Shown one piece after another: positions 8,442 to 17,756 of a stretch of DNA of 64,000 nucleotides. The position numbers and the translations under genes were made by a program. Every line of letters begins with the position of its first letter. Within the stretch, counting starts at the first letter, position 1. The notes below the pieces were generated by a model. It did not search any database and had not been told where the DNA came from. It worked only from the letters and a program-made list of their open reading frames with translations. The DNA is taken from contig DFEY01000002.1 in the NCBI GenBank assembly GCA_002369135.1, positions 247,840 to 311,839 on the forward strand, read 5' to 3'. Source of the stretch: Lachnospira sp. UBA3790 (GTDB lineage: Bacteria > Bacillota > Clostridia > Lachnospirales > Lachnospiraceae).

Positions 8442-9314
8442 CTAATTTTCAAACTTAATTTTGCTTCCTGCTGGTATAGGTTCTGTGATAAAAGCATTTG
8501 ATCCAATAACTGAGCCTTTGCCAATCACCGTCTCACCACCTAGAATAGACGCTCCAGAGTAAATAGTAACATCATCTTCTATAGTTGGATGTCTCTTTTC
8601 GCCCTTAAGACCAATCACATCTCTAGTACTTAGAGCACCTATCGTAACACCTTGATAAACCTTAACTCTATCACCTATGATAGTTGTTTCTCCTACCACT
8701 ATACCTGTGCCGTGATCGATAAAGAAATACTTACCGATAGTAGCACCTGGGTTAATATCAATACCAGTCTTGCTGTGTGCATACTCTGTCATAATTCTTG
8801 GAATCAGTGGAACACGTAGTTGTTGCAAAACATGAGCCAATCTGTAAACTGTAATAGCATACAATCCCGGATAAGAGAGAATAACCTCATTCTTATTATA
8901 CGCAGCAGGATCGCCCTCGATAAAGGCCTCGACATCCGTATCCACATACTCTCTTACACTTGGAATTCTTTCAAAAAACTCTAGGGAAATCTTCTGTGCC
9001 TCTTCTGCTCTTTCTTCCTCGGATGCATCCTTCATGTCTTCTCTTTGAAGAAGCGCTACTGCTATTTGTTTATTTAGGTTATACATTACATCCTCTATCA
9101 AAACAGTAAGTCTGCTGTCCATATTGTAGAATCTATAATGTTGCTCTCTAAAGAATCCAGGGAACACAATAGTTAAGAGTTTACCAATCATCTCCTGAAC
9201 CATCTTTGTATCTGGTTGATCAAAAAGTTCAATGTGATCGATATCTCTATCTCCCTGATAATCCTTTAGGATTTTATCAACAATTTTTTTGATATCTTTA
9301 TTTGTATCCTTCAT
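8442..9314 (-). CDS. cysE: Serine O-acetyltransferase
   Basis: It makes O-acetylserine from serine and acetyl-CoA, the committed step of cysteine synthesis. The N-terminal half (about 1-160) is the helical SAT domain. The C-terminal half is a left-handed beta-helix of hexapeptide repeats with the hallmark INPGATIGKYFFIDHGTG and GVTIGA segments carrying the catalytic Asp-His pair. The length (290 aa) matches the longer EpsC-like form. ATG 9314 is chosen over GTG 9323 because AGTAGGTG is 7 nt from the ATG and overlaps the GTG. No cysK is adjacent. The gene has its own terminator and appears monocistronic. Confidence 0.95.
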   Translation of the reverse strand: MKDTNKDIKKIVDKILKDYQGDRDIDHIELFDQPDTKMVQEMIGKLLTIVFPGFFREQHYRFYNMDSRLTVLIEDVMYNLNKQIAVALLQREDMKDASEEERAEEAQKISLEFFERIPSVREYVDTDVEAFIEGDPAAYNKNEVILSYPGLYAITVYRLAHVLQQLRVPLIPRIMTEYAHSKTGIDINPGATIGKYFFIDHGTGIVVGETTIIGDRVKVYQGVTIGALSTRDVIGLKGEKRHPTIEDDVTIYSGASILGGETVIGKGSVIGSNAFITEPIPAGSKIKFEN

Positions 9315-9365
9315 TTTTTTCACCTACTTAAATAGTATTCTTTTGAATTATAACACATATAACAC

Positions 9366-9393
9366 AAAAAGAGCCATATAAATGGCTCTTTTT
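9366..9393. terminator. Bidirectional terminator after rubrerythrin
   Basis: AAAAAGAGCCAT-N4-ATGGCTCTTTTT: a perfect 12-bp stem with A- and T-runs, downstream of the rubrerythrin gene on the minus strand. Confidence 0.85.
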
Positions 9394-9422
9394 GAAATTT
9401 GTATTATTCTTTGGCTTAAGTT

Positions 9423-9962
9423 TTAGTAGTTCTCTGCTCTCACTTCGAAGAAACTCTGTGGATGAGCACATACTGGGCAAATTTCTGGAGCCTTTTCTCC
9501 AACAACAATATGTCCACAGTTTCTACACTCCCACATAACAACGCCAGCTTTTTCGAATACCTTCATAGTTTCAACATTCTCTAAAAGCTTACGATATCTT
9601 TCTTCATGCTCTTTCTCGATAGCAGCTACGCCTCTGAACTTTTCTGCTAACTCTGGGAATCCTTCTTCGTCGGCCTCTTTAGCCATTCTGTCATACATAT
9701 CAGTCCACTCAAAGTTTTCACCTTCAGCTGCTGCTTTAAGGTTTTCCTCAGTAGTTCCAAGTTCTTCTAGCTCTTTAAACCAAAGTTTTGCATGCTCTTT
9801 CTCATTGTCAGCTGTCTTTAAAAACAATGCTGCAATCTGCTCATAACCAGCTTTCTTTGCAACTGATGCAAAGTAAGTGTATTTATTTCTAGCTTGAGAC
9901 TCGCCTGCAAAAGCTTCTCTTAAGTTCTGTTCTGTCTTTGTACCTTCGTACTTATTTCCCAT
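9423..9962 (-). CDS. rbr: Rubrerythrin
   Basis: This is a non-haem iron peroxidase that reduces hydrogen peroxide in anaerobes. The 179-aa protein has an N-terminal ferritin-like four-helix domain with the di-iron ligands in EAFAGESQARNKY, DNEKEHAK and AAIEKEHEER. A C-terminal rubredoxin-like domain binds one iron through Cys146, Cys149, Cys162 and Cys165. It is the classic full-length form. The start follows GGAGGAAAGGT. The gene stands alone with its own terminator. It fits an oxygen-sensitive organism that also relies on glycyl-radical chemistry (the pfl genes in this window). Confidence 0.97.
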   Translation of the reverse strand: MGNKYEGTKTEQNLREAFAGESQARNKYTYFASVAKKAGYEQIAALFLKTADNEKEHAKLWFKELEELGTTEENLKAAAEGENFEWTDMYDRMAKEADEEGFPELAEKFRGVAAIEKEHEERYRKLLENVETMKVFEKAGVVMWECRNCGHIVVGEKAPEICPVCAHPQSFFEVRAENY

Positions 9963-9986
9963 TTTACCTTTCCTCCGCTAATTTTT

Positions 9987-11138
9987 TTAGAAGTATATAC
10001 TAAATATATAGAATGATTTAAATTCTCTCTGCTTCTTACCAAGTGTGTATGGTTCCATACAGATGATAACCTTATCATTCTTCATATAGAATTCTAACTT
10101 GCTAAGTTTAGTCTTCTTAATATACTTCTTAGCTTTCTTCTTATATGACTTAGACCAATTCTTTTTGTCTATAGCCTTGTACATCTTCTTCTTGATAGTC
10201 TTAGTTGAACCTTTAACTACCTTCTTAATGCCGATCTGCCTACCAGTTCTAGCATCGAAGTTGTATCCATATTCGTCAGTGTTTTCTGCTCCACCTACAT
10301 ACCAGTGAATAGTAATACGAACACTTAAGATATTGTTCATGTTGTACTTAACTTTTGAAGTAGCTGTGAAATAATAGTTATCTTTAATCTTCTTAGCATC
10401 GTCTTCTGCTACCCATTGGTAAAAGTTATTAGCACTATTAGACTTCTGCAAAGCATCCATATCGCCTCTAAGTGCTTTGTTGATGGCCTTAGCTCCATCT
10501 ACACCGCTTACTGTAATGAGTTGATAAGTCATAGTAGCTTTGATGTTCTTGTATTTCTTAGCACTTGAGAATAGATTTACTTTGCTAGATTTAGTAGTGG
10601 CTTTTTTCCACTTTGTAAGTTTAAGTTTTGTTGCTACATATTTATATTTAGCAGTCTTCTTTCTTTGAACATATAATCTAAATGTTCCAACAAGGTGTTT
10701 CTTACCATCTCTTAGATTTGTAAAGTATACTTGACCTTTAACATAGTAATTCTTCTTTGTATTCTTCTTGATACTACCAATTTCCATTACTACTTTGGAG
10801 TCTCCCCATTCGCCTGGGTATAGAGTTACTTTAGAAGTCTTCTTTCCAAACATTCTCTTTGAATATTTGTTTACTTCTTTCTTTTTCTCTGCTTTGAAAC
10901 GTAGCATATCTGCTCTAGCAGTCACTTTACTAAAGTTGTATGTAACACTTTTTCCGGGTCCCATGATATACTCTTCAGTTACACCAATAGGGGTAGAAAA
11001 CTCATCTACTAGTTTCATAAGACTCTTCTTGTTAGGTACTGTATTTGTAGCATCCACAGTAGCTCCCATAACAGGAACTGCTGCGATAGTAAGAGCTACC
11101 ACAAGTACTGTTGCTAGTAATTTTTTTGTTAATTTCAT
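9987..11138 (-). CDS. Secreted RsiV/PdaC-like (DUF3298-type) protein
   Basis: An exported 383-aa protein of uncertain role. A signal peptide (about 1-30, ending VMGATVDA) precedes a lysine-rich region. The C-terminal part from about 195 has the pattern of the DUF4163/DUF3298 (RsiV, PdaC) module: YQ.ITVSGVDGAKAINKAL, an YGYNFDARTGRQI block and NDKVIICMEPYTLG near the end. Such modules occur in a lysozyme-sensing anti-sigma factor and a peptidoglycan deacetylase; here no catalytic domain is attached. ATG 11138 is chosen because GGGAGGG lies 8 nt upstream, whereas the in-frame TTG at 11156 lies upstream of that site. Lysine runs suggest surface attachment by charge. The family call is moderate. 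Confidence 0.7.
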   Translation of the reverse strand: MKLTKKLLATVLVVALTIAAVPVMGATVDATNTVPNKKSLMKLVDEFSTPIGVTEEYIMGPGKSVTYNFSKVTARADMLRFKAEKKKEVNKYSKRMFGKKTSKVTLYPGEWGDSKVVMEIGSIKKNTKKNYYVKGQVYFTNLRDGKKHLVGTFRLYVQRKKTAKYKYVATKLKLTKWKKATTKSSKVNLFSSAKKYKNIKATMTYQLITVSGVDGAKAINKALRGDMDALQKSNSANNFYQWVAEDDAKKIKDNYYFTATSKVKYNMNNILSVRITIHWYVGGAENTDEYGYNFDARTGRQIGIKKVVKGSTKTIKKKMYKAIDKKNWSKSYKKKAKKYIKKTKLSKLEFYMKNDKVIICMEPYTLGKKQREFKSFYIFSIYF

Positions 11139-11286
11139 TATTTTTCCCTCCCACAAGAAAATTTATAAAATCATTCTTTAGTATTATATCATAGACTCAA
11201 TAGTTAAATATATGCTTTTTTATTATTATCACATTTAATTATTCCTGCTTGAAATCAACAATTTTACGTCTATAAACTATGTTCTC

Positions 11287-12486
11287 TTATTTAATTCTTC
11301 TAGTCTCTATGTAGAACCTCTTTTCGTCAGCCTCGTTCATAGAGAAAGTCTTTCTAGGAAGCGAACCATCTTGGATGATTGCGTCAAAGAAGTTATCCTT
11401 CTTAATTCCTTCATATATAAATCCAAGTGTGTTTTCTTTCTTAGCTAACTTCTTAACTACGTCCTGTCCGTGAATGTAATCCACTTTAACCTCAGGGTTT
11501 TCTTCTATATAAAGGTCGATAAATCCCTGGAGAGTTCCAACTGGAAGTTTGGCTGTGGCTTTCACCTCAAACTCGCCTTCTTCGTCGCCCACGTAGTATT
11601 TAAACTTCTGCATACCACCCATGCCGTTTTGCATAGTGTAATCTTTAAACTCGCTTAGGAAGTTTTCTGCGTCTACATTAAATAGTACACGGAAGATCGA
11701 TTCAAATTCCTGAGCACTGTTGTGAACATTTTCAATCTCAACTAGTGCATATCTGTTCAAAGGATTTTTGTCCTTCTCATAACATGCCTTTGCCGCCGCC
11801 AAAGAATGGTTACCATCTCCCACGGCAAACTGCAAGCCATCGTTTTCCTCGGCAAACTTATCTAATGCTCTTTCCACATCTTGTTGCATCTCTTTAGTAA
11901 GCAAGTATCCAGTGATATGACCACCGTCTTTCATAAGGTCGAAATCATAAACCACTTCTAACTCATCTTTTCTTGCCTCTAGCGGTGCTACGATAGTTTT
12001 GTTTGCATCGTTAAAAAGCATCAAAATATGTGGCATTTCAAGCGGAGCATTCTTTCTGATTTTGATTCGAGGTGGAAGTCTATCAATAATAGTAGCTTCT
12101 GTGGCACGAATCAAAGTCTTGCTACCTGGTGTGTAGTCATATTGCTCTAGGTCTACCATTCCCACTAAGCCTTTGCGTACTTTGTCGCCCACTTGTCTTT
12201 CCACGTATATCATTGCATCCTTGTACTCTTCAAACATGTCGCTATCTAAGTACTCTTGCATCTTCGCATTGATTTTTTCAATCTTTTCTGTATTATCTTT
12301 CTCTAGATAGATTTCAGGAAGCATAATGTTTAGAGAAGATGGTGCATCGCCCACTATCTCCTTTACATCCTCCCAGTACTCCTCGTCTGAAGTGTACTGA
12401 TCGCAGGCTATAACCGCCCACTTTTGCATATCTTCCTTACTAGCATTCTTCGGCAAAAGTATATCTGCCGGGTAAAAACAACTCAT
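11287..12486 (-). CDS. DUF1015 family protein (SerK-like fold)
   Basis: A 399-aa cytoplasmic protein of the DUF1015 family. Its conserved marks are visible: RPF-like opening replaced by YPADILLPK, CDQYTSDEEYW near the N-terminus, LIRATEATIIDRLPPR, and the hallmark GDGNHSLAAAKACYE at about 222-236. An archaeal relative is a free-serine kinase and the fold is ParB/Srx-like, so a small-molecule kinase role is possible, but the substrate in Firmicutes is not established to my knowledge. It is transcribed alone from a clear promoter (12577-12550), divergently from fruK. The start follows GCGAGGAA. Confidence 0.85.
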   Translation of the reverse strand: MSCFYPADILLPKNASKEDMQKWAVIACDQYTSDEEYWEDVKEIVGDAPSSLNIMLPEIYLEKDNTEKIEKINAKMQEYLDSDMFEEYKDAMIYVERQVGDKVRKGLVGMVDLEQYDYTPGSKTLIRATEATIIDRLPPRIKIRKNAPLEMPHILMLFNDANKTIVAPLEARKDELEVVYDFDLMKDGGHITGYLLTKEMQQDVERALDKFAEENDGLQFAVGDGNHSLAAAKACYEKDKNPLNRYALVEIENVHNSAQEFESIFRVLFNVDAENFLSEFKDYTMQNGMGGMQKFKYYVGDEEGEFEVKATAKLPVGTLQGFIDLYIEENPEVKVDYIHGQDVVKKLAKKENTLGFIYEGIKKDNFFDAIIQDGSLPRKTFSMNEADEKRFYIETRRIK

Positions 12487-12549
12487 TTTTTCCTCGCTTC
12501 AATTCGACCATTTCGAACTATTCTTTATGTGTGATTTCTCACCTTTGCT

Positions 12550-12577
12550 ATTATACCATTAGAGCATACTATATCAA
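12550..12577 (-). promoter_or_regulatory. Sigma-A-type promoter of the DUF1015 gene
   Basis: Minus strand TTGATA (12577-12572), 16-nt spacer, TATAAT (12555-12550), about 64 nt before the start codon. The remaining intergenic sequence to fruK shows no clear second promoter, although one must exist. Confidence 0.6.
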
Positions 12578-12728
12578 GCAAAACGGTCCTAAAAATGCCA
12601 CCATTTCAAAAACAAAGAGCAAATATCAACTGTTATTTTGTCGCAATATATGAGATAATTGACTTAGCGATGATTGAATAGTGACGGACTTATCTTTTCA
12701 ATCAAAAATTAAATATAGAGGTGATCGA

Positions 12729-13631
12729 ATGATTTATACAGTTACTCTTAACCCAGCTATCGATTATATTATGCGTATGGACGAACTCCATATGGGAATA
12801 ACTAATCGCTCAAATAGCGAAGAGTATTATTGTGGCGGAAAAGGAATCAATGTTTCATTGGTTTTGGCGGAGCTAGATATTCCTAGCACTGCTCTCGGTT
12901 TTATTGCAGGTTTTGTGGGCGATGCCATCGACAAATGGGTGGCAAACACTTACGTGACTACAGACTTTATCAGACTTCGCGACGGCATTTCTCGAATCAA
13001 CGTAAAGATTAAGGCCGGCGAAGAAACTGAGATAAATGGACAAGGACCTAATATATCAGAGGACGAACTAGAAGCCTTGATGATGAAGGTGGACCATATT
13101 CAAGATGGTGACACTTTAGTTCTTGCTGGAAGTATTCCAAATACTTTGCCGGACGATACTTATGAGAGAATGCTTGAGCGAATCTCCGAAAAGGACGTTC
13201 GAATAGTGGTTGATGCCACCAAGCAACTTTTAGTTAACTCACTTAAATATAAACCATTCCTAATTAAGCCAAACAAACAGGAACTTTCCGAAATCTTTGA
13301 CGTGGACGTTCAGACTAAAGAGGACATAGTCACTTACGCAAAGAAACTTCAGGATATGGGTGCTAGGAATGTACTAATCTCACTGGGCGGAGACGGCGCT
13401 ATGCTTGTGGATGAGGACGGACAGATTCACGAGGCTGGCGTTATTAAGGAGAAGGTTGTTAACACAGTGGGATCTGGCGATTCTATGGTGGCAGGTTTTG
13501 TAGCAGGATACGAAATGAAAAACAGTTACTCTTATGCTCTAACTCTTGGAAGTGTTTGCGGAAATGCTACTGCTTTTCTTCCATGGCTTGCGACAAAGGA
13601 AAAGATTAATGAACTTCTTGAAAAATTTTAG
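12729..13631 (+). CDS. fruK: 1-phosphofructokinase
   Basis: FruK phosphorylates fructose-1-phosphate, the product of the fructose PTS, to fructose-1,6-bisphosphate. It is a PfkB-family sugar kinase: VTLNPAIDY and CGGKGINVSLVLAELD bind sugar near the N-terminus, and NTVGSGDSMVAGF near the C-terminus carries the catalytic Asp and anion hole. The ATG at 12729 is chosen (300 aa) because AGAGGTG is 5 nt upstream and the family begins MIYTVTLNPAID; the in-frame upstream extension has no ribosome binding site. It is the first gene of fruK-fruA-ptsH-ptsI. No DeoR-type regulator gene is present beside it. Confidence 0.97.
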   Translation: MIYTVTLNPAIDYIMRMDELHMGITNRSNSEEYYCGGKGINVSLVLAELDIPSTALGFIAGFVGDAIDKWVANTYVTTDFIRLRDGISRINVKIKAGEETEINGQGPNISEDELEALMMKVDHIQDGDTLVLAGSIPNTLPDDTYERMLERISEKDVRIVVDATKQLLVNSLKYKPFLIKPNKQELSEIFDVDVQTKEDIVTYAKKLQDMGARNVLISLGGDGAMLVDEDGQIHEAGVIKEKVVNTVGSGDSMVAGFVAGYEMKNSYSYALTLGSVCGNATAFLPWLATKEKINELLEKF

Positions 13632-13689
13632 GTAATTAAATTTTCGGATTTTAATTATATATGCAATTATTTACAAAGGAGGTAAAAAA

Positions 13690-15663
13690 ATGCGTATTAA
13701 AGACTTACTAAAAGTTGATAGCATTGAGTTGGGCGTAGCCGCAGCGGATAAAAATGCTGTCATCGAGAAACTGGTAGACCTCCACGACAAAAGTGGAAAC
13801 TTAACTGATAAGGATGCTTTCACCAAAGACATTCTTGCGCGTGAAGAGATGGGAACTACTGCTATCGGAAATGAGATTGCCACTCCTCACGCTAAGAGCG
13901 CAGCTGTTAAGGCTCCAGCACTTAGTGCCATCACTGTTCCTAGTGGTGTCAACTATGATGCTCCAGACGGCGCAGACTGCAAATTGTTCTTTATGATTGC
14001 TGCTACTACTGATGGCGATGTTCATCTAGAAGTTTTAGCAAATCTAATGAGAATGATGATGGATGAAGAGTTTACTTCTAAGTTAAAAGTGGCTCAGACT
14101 CCAGATGAGTTTTTGAGTATTATCGAAGCAAAAGAGGCTGAGAAAGAAGCCGAGGCTGCTCCTGCTGCTGCAGAGGCTCCAGCAGATGAAAAATTTATCG
14201 TGGCTGTAACAGCTTGTCCTACTGGTATTGCTCATACTTATATGGCTGCCGAAAACCTAGAAAAGGCCGGCAAAGAAATGGGCATTAATATTAAGGTAGA
14301 GACAAACGGATCTGGCGGTGTTAAGAATGCACTTACTGCTGATGATATCAAAAACTGTGATGGTGTTATCATAGCAGCTGACAAGAGCGTTGAAACAGCT
14401 AGATTTGACGGAATACCTGTTCTATCTACAAAGGTAGCTGATGGTATTCACAAGCCAAAAGAATTAATTGAAAAAGTATTGAGTGGAGACGTTCCAGCAT
14501 TTAAGGCTGACAAAGCTGAAGTAGCTGACTCTAAAGCAGAGGACGGCGACAGCTTCGGACGTAAACTATACAAGCACTTGATGAATGGTGTATCACACAT
14601 GCTACCATTCGTAGTAGCTGGTGGTATCTTTATCGCTATCGCATTCTTGATTGATAGTATCGCTGGCGTAAAGATGGACGGAAACTTCGGTACAGGAACT
14701 CCTGTATCAGCATGGTTTAAGACTATCGGTGGATATGCATTTAACTTTATGCTTCCAGTACTAGCTGGATTTATCGCAATGTCGATAGCAGACAGACCTG
14801 GTTTGTTAGTTGGTATTGTCGGTGGTTTGTTAGCATCTAGTGGTGCTACATTTATGGATCCTGGCGCTGCTGAGACAGTTCCATCTGGATTCTTAGGCGC
14901 ATTGCTAGCTGGTTTCCTTGCTGGTTGGATTATGAAGTTATTCGAAAGACTATGTGATCACTTACCAGATTCACTAGAGGGAATAAAACCTATTCTACTC
15001 TATCCATTAGCGGGACTTGGTATAGTAGGCGTTATGATGTGTGCAGTTAACCCTATTATGAGTATCATCAACACAGGTCTTAACAACGGACTTGGTTGGC
15101 TAGGAAGTCACAACTATGGTGTAATCCTTGGATTCATTCTAGCAGCAATGATGGCTATCGATATGGGTGGTCCATTTAACAAGGCTGCATATGTATTTGG
15201 TACGGGAATGCTTACATCTGCCGCAGCACTTTTGAAAGAAGGCGCTGCTGTTACAGACCCTACAGTAGTTGTTTGCTACCAGGCAATGGCTGCAGTTATG
15301 ATCGGTGGTATGGTACCTCCTATCGCAATCGCACTATCAACTACATTCTTCAAGAGTAGATGGACAGAGGCTGAGAGAAAGAGCGGCCCAGTAAACTATA
15401 TTATGGGACTATCATTCATTACTGAAGGTGCTATCCCATACGCTGCTTCCTATCCACTAAAAGTCATTCCAGCTTGTATGATTGGTTCAGGTATTGCTGG
15501 TTTACTATCATGGGTATTCGGATGTCAGCTAATGGCACCACACGGTGGTATTTTCGTAATCGCAACAATCAAACAACCATTGCTATACTTCGTAGCATTG
15601 ATTATCGGTTCAGTTGTTGCTTGTCTAATACTTACATTCTTGAAAGGTAAAAATAAGAAATAA
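13690..15663 (+). CDS. fruA: Fructose-specific PTS enzyme IIABC
   Basis: One polypeptide (657 aa) imports fructose and phosphorylates it to fructose-1-phosphate. The order is EIIA (1-150, phosphorylated His67 in ATPHAKS), an Ala/Glu-rich linker (about 150-167), EIIB (168-265, phosphorylated Cys176 in TACPTGIAHT) and a membrane EIIC domain from about 285 with roughly nine hydrophobic segments and the MLPFVVAGG entry motif. Phosphate comes from HPr encoded downstream. AAGGAGG lies before the ATG. A weak hairpin in the 58-nt fruK-fruA gap may separate expression levels. Confidence 0.96.
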   Translation: MRIKDLLKVDSIELGVAAADKNAVIEKLVDLHDKSGNLTDKDAFTKDILAREEMGTTAIGNEIATPHAKSAAVKAPALSAITVPSGVNYDAPDGADCKLFFMIAATTDGDVHLEVLANLMRMMMDEEFTSKLKVAQTPDEFLSIIEAKEAEKEAEAAPAAAEAPADEKFIVAVTACPTGIAHTYMAAENLEKAGKEMGINIKVETNGSGGVKNALTADDIKNCDGVIIAADKSVETARFDGIPVLSTKVADGIHKPKELIEKVLSGDVPAFKADKAEVADSKAEDGDSFGRKLYKHLMNGVSHMLPFVVAGGIFIAIAFLIDSIAGVKMDGNFGTGTPVSAWFKTIGGYAFNFMLPVLAGFIAMSIADRPGLLVGIVGGLLASSGATFMDPGAAETVPSGFLGALLAGFLAGWIMKLFERLCDHLPDSLEGIKPILLYPLAGLGIVGVMMCAVNPIMSIINTGLNNGLGWLGSHNYGVILGFILAAMMAIDMGGPFNKAAYVFGTGMLTSAAALLKEGAAVTDPTVVVCYQAMAAVMIGGMVPPIAIALSTTFFKSRWTEAERKSGPVNYIMGLSFITEGAIPYAASYPLKVIPACMIGSGIAGLLSWVFGCQLMAPHGGIFVIATIKQPLLYFVALIIGSVVACLILTFLKGKNKK

Positions 15664-15719
15664 AAACTGGAGCTGCCAGGTTTCAAATCTGACAGCATCC
15701 ACAACAAAGGAGAAACAAA

Positions 15720-15983
15720 ATGGTATCAAAGAAACTAACAGTAGTTAACGCTCAAGGATTTCACATGCGTCCAGCATCAGACTTCGCCAAAGAAATGGGT
15801 GCATTTACTTCTGAAATCACACTAAAACACAACGGTGTTGATGTTAATGCAAAGAGTCTAATGAACATAATGGCTGCTTGCATCAAATGTGGTAATGAAC
15901 TAGAAGTTGTTTGCGAAGGTCCTGATGAAGAGGCGGCTTTGGCGAAGGCTTGTGAAATGATCGAAAGCGGCTTTGGCGAATAA
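15720..15983 (+). CDS. ptsH: Phosphocarrier protein HPr
   Basis: HPr shuttles phosphate from enzyme I to the sugar-specific EII proteins. The 87-aa protein has the catalytic His15 in QGFHMRPAS and the regulatory Ser46 in NAKSLMN, the residue phosphorylated by HPr kinase in Firmicutes for carbon catabolite control. No true hprK lies in this window; the HPr-kinase-like gene at 44676-45389 has a different architecture. It lies between fruA and ptsI, 18 nt before ptsI, behind a small intercistronic hairpin (GCTGCCAG/CTGACAGC, about 15672-15696). Confidence 0.97.
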   Translation: MVSKKLTVVNAQGFHMRPASDFAKEMGAFTSEITLKHNGVDVNAKSLMNIMAACIKCGNELEVVCEGPDEEAALAKACEMIESGFGE

Positions 15984-16000
15984 GGAAACGAGGTGACTAA

Positions 16001-17701
16001 ATGTTAAAAGGTGTAGCTGCCTCCGAAGGAATCGGAATTGGCAAAGTAATGATTATTGAGGAGCATTCCTTAGACTATACACCAAAGGATGTGTCTGACA
16101 CAGATGCGGAAATCAAGCGCTATCAAGATGCGCTAGAGGATTTCTGCGCGGAAACTGTGGAACAGGCTGAGGCTTTAAAGGAATCTGCCGGTGCAAAGGA
16201 AGCCGAGATTTTGGAAGGCCACATCCAGATGGCAAAAGATCCAATGATGGATGGCGAAGTAACTGGGATGATAAATGACGGCAAATGCGCCGAAGAAGCA
16301 ATTGACGTTACATATACAAAGTATATGGAAATGTTTTCGCAGATTCCTGACGAAATGATGAAGCAACGTGCGGCCGATGTCAAAGACATCAGAACTGCAA
16401 TGCTTAGCATTTTGCTTGGAGTTAAAACCGTAAAGATTAGCGATGCCCCTGCTGGCACTGTGGTAGTGGCGAACGAAGTCACACCATCTATGACAGCCGG
16501 CATCAACAAAGATAATATAGTTGGTATCATCACAGAAACCGGAAGCCAGACATCTCACTCTGCTATTCTTGCTAGAGCTCTTGAGATTCCAGCAGTACTT
16601 AGTGTTGAAAATGCTACTACTTCTGTGGCTGACGGCGATCAGGTGATTGTAGATGGAAGCGAGGGCGTAGTAATTGCAAACCCATCAGACGATGAGGTTA
16701 GCGAGTATACCGCAAAGCGCGAGGAATATCTAAAAGAAAAGGCTGAGCTGGAAAACTTCCGCGGCCAACCTACAAAATCAGCTGACGGCACAGAGTACGA
16801 ACTCTTCTGTAATATCGGAAATCCAGAAGATGCTAAAAAGGCTATGGCAGCCGACGGCGAAGGAGTTGGATTATTCAGAACTGAGTTCTTATTTATGGAT
16901 AGAGATGCTATTCCAACTGAGGACGAACAATTTGAAGCATATCAGCAAGCTGCTCTTACACTTAAGGGTAAAGGCTTAATTATTCGTACACTCGATATCG
17001 GTGGCGACAAAGAAATTCCTTATCTTGGATTGGAAAAAGAAGAAAATCCATTTATGGGATTTAGAGCTATCAGATATTGTTTGAAGAATAAAGATATGTT
17101 CAAGAGTCAGATTAAGGCTATTTTGAGAGCGAGTGCTTTTGGTGATGTGAGAATAATGTTCCCACTTATCACTGCTGTAGAAGAACTTCGCGAAGGAAAA
17201 GCTTTAGTGGAAGAATGTAAAGCAGAGCTTAAGGAAGCTGGAGTTGATTTCAACGATGACATCCCAGTGGGTGTTATGACAGAAACCGCTGCTTCTGGTG
17301 TAATAGCAGATTTGCTTGCTAAGGAAGCTGATTTCTTCAGTATCGGAACAAATGACCTTACAGGTTACACAATGGCGTCTGACAGAGGAAATAGCGATGT
17401 GGCTTACCTCTACTCTCCATTCCAACCTAGTGTTCTAAGAATGATTAAGAGCATTATCGAGAATGGACGCGACGCAGGCATTCTAGTTGGAATGTGTGGC
17501 GAAGCTGCTGCCGATCCAAAGATGATTCCACTGCTCATTTCTTTCGGTTTAACAGAGTTTAGTGTTTCTGCTCCTTCAGTACTAAAGGTACGTGGAACAA
17601 TCGCTAAATGGACGAAAGATGAGGCAGATAAGGTGGCTGACAAAGTCATGAGCATGACTACTGAAGCTGAAGTGTTAGAGTATTTAGACAGTGTAGTTTA
17701 A
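16001..17701 (+). CDS. ptsI: PTS enzyme I (phosphoenolpyruvate-protein phosphotransferase)
   Basis: Enzyme I takes phosphate from PEP and passes it to HPr, driving all PTS sugar uptake. The 566-aa protein has the HPr-binding N-domain, the phosphohistidine His186 in TGSQTSHSAILAR, the PEP-binding TIM-barrel with GGDKEIPYLGL and RAIRYCL, and the active-site Cys in GMCGEAA near residue 500. Length is normal. ATG 16001 follows GAGGTG. It is the last gene of the operon, ended by a strong bidirectional terminator. Housing general PTS genes in a fructose operon implies fructose-linked or constitutive expression of the whole cascade. Confidence 0.97.
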   Translation: MLKGVAASEGIGIGKVMIIEEHSLDYTPKDVSDTDAEIKRYQDALEDFCAETVEQAEALKESAGAKEAEILEGHIQMAKDPMMDGEVTGMINDGKCAEEAIDVTYTKYMEMFSQIPDEMMKQRAADVKDIRTAMLSILLGVKTVKISDAPAGTVVVANEVTPSMTAGINKDNIVGIITETGSQTSHSAILARALEIPAVLSVENATTSVADGDQVIVDGSEGVVIANPSDDEVSEYTAKREEYLKEKAELENFRGQPTKSADGTEYELFCNIGNPEDAKKAMAADGEGVGLFRTEFLFMDRDAIPTEDEQFEAYQQAALTLKGKGLIIRTLDIGGDKEIPYLGLEKEENPFMGFRAIRYCLKNKDMFKSQIKAILRASAFGDVRIMFPLITAVEELREGKALVEECKAELKEAGVDFNDDIPVGVMTETAASGVIADLLAKEADFFSIGTNDLTGYTMASDRGNSDVAYLYSPFQPSVLRMIKSIIENGRDAGILVGMCGEAAADPKMIPLLISFGLTEFSVSAPSVLKVRGTIAKWTKDEADKVADKVMSMTTEAEVLEYLDSVV

Positions 17702-17718
17702 TCTTTAATACGCATTAG

Positions 17719-17756
17719 AAAAAGCTGATTGGATTTTTTTCCAATCAGCTTTTTTA
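17719..17756. terminator. Bidirectional terminator between ptsI and a convergent gene
   Basis: AAAAGCTGATTGGA-loop-TCCAATCAGCTTTTT, with T-runs in both directions; it serves ptsI on the plus strand and the minus-strand gene ending at 17757. Confidence 0.9.

Noticed and set aside
16123..16558. Minus-strand ORFs of 127-136 codons inside ptsI
   Set aside because: They are antisense to a strongly conserved gene, with no ribosome binding site; frame shadows.
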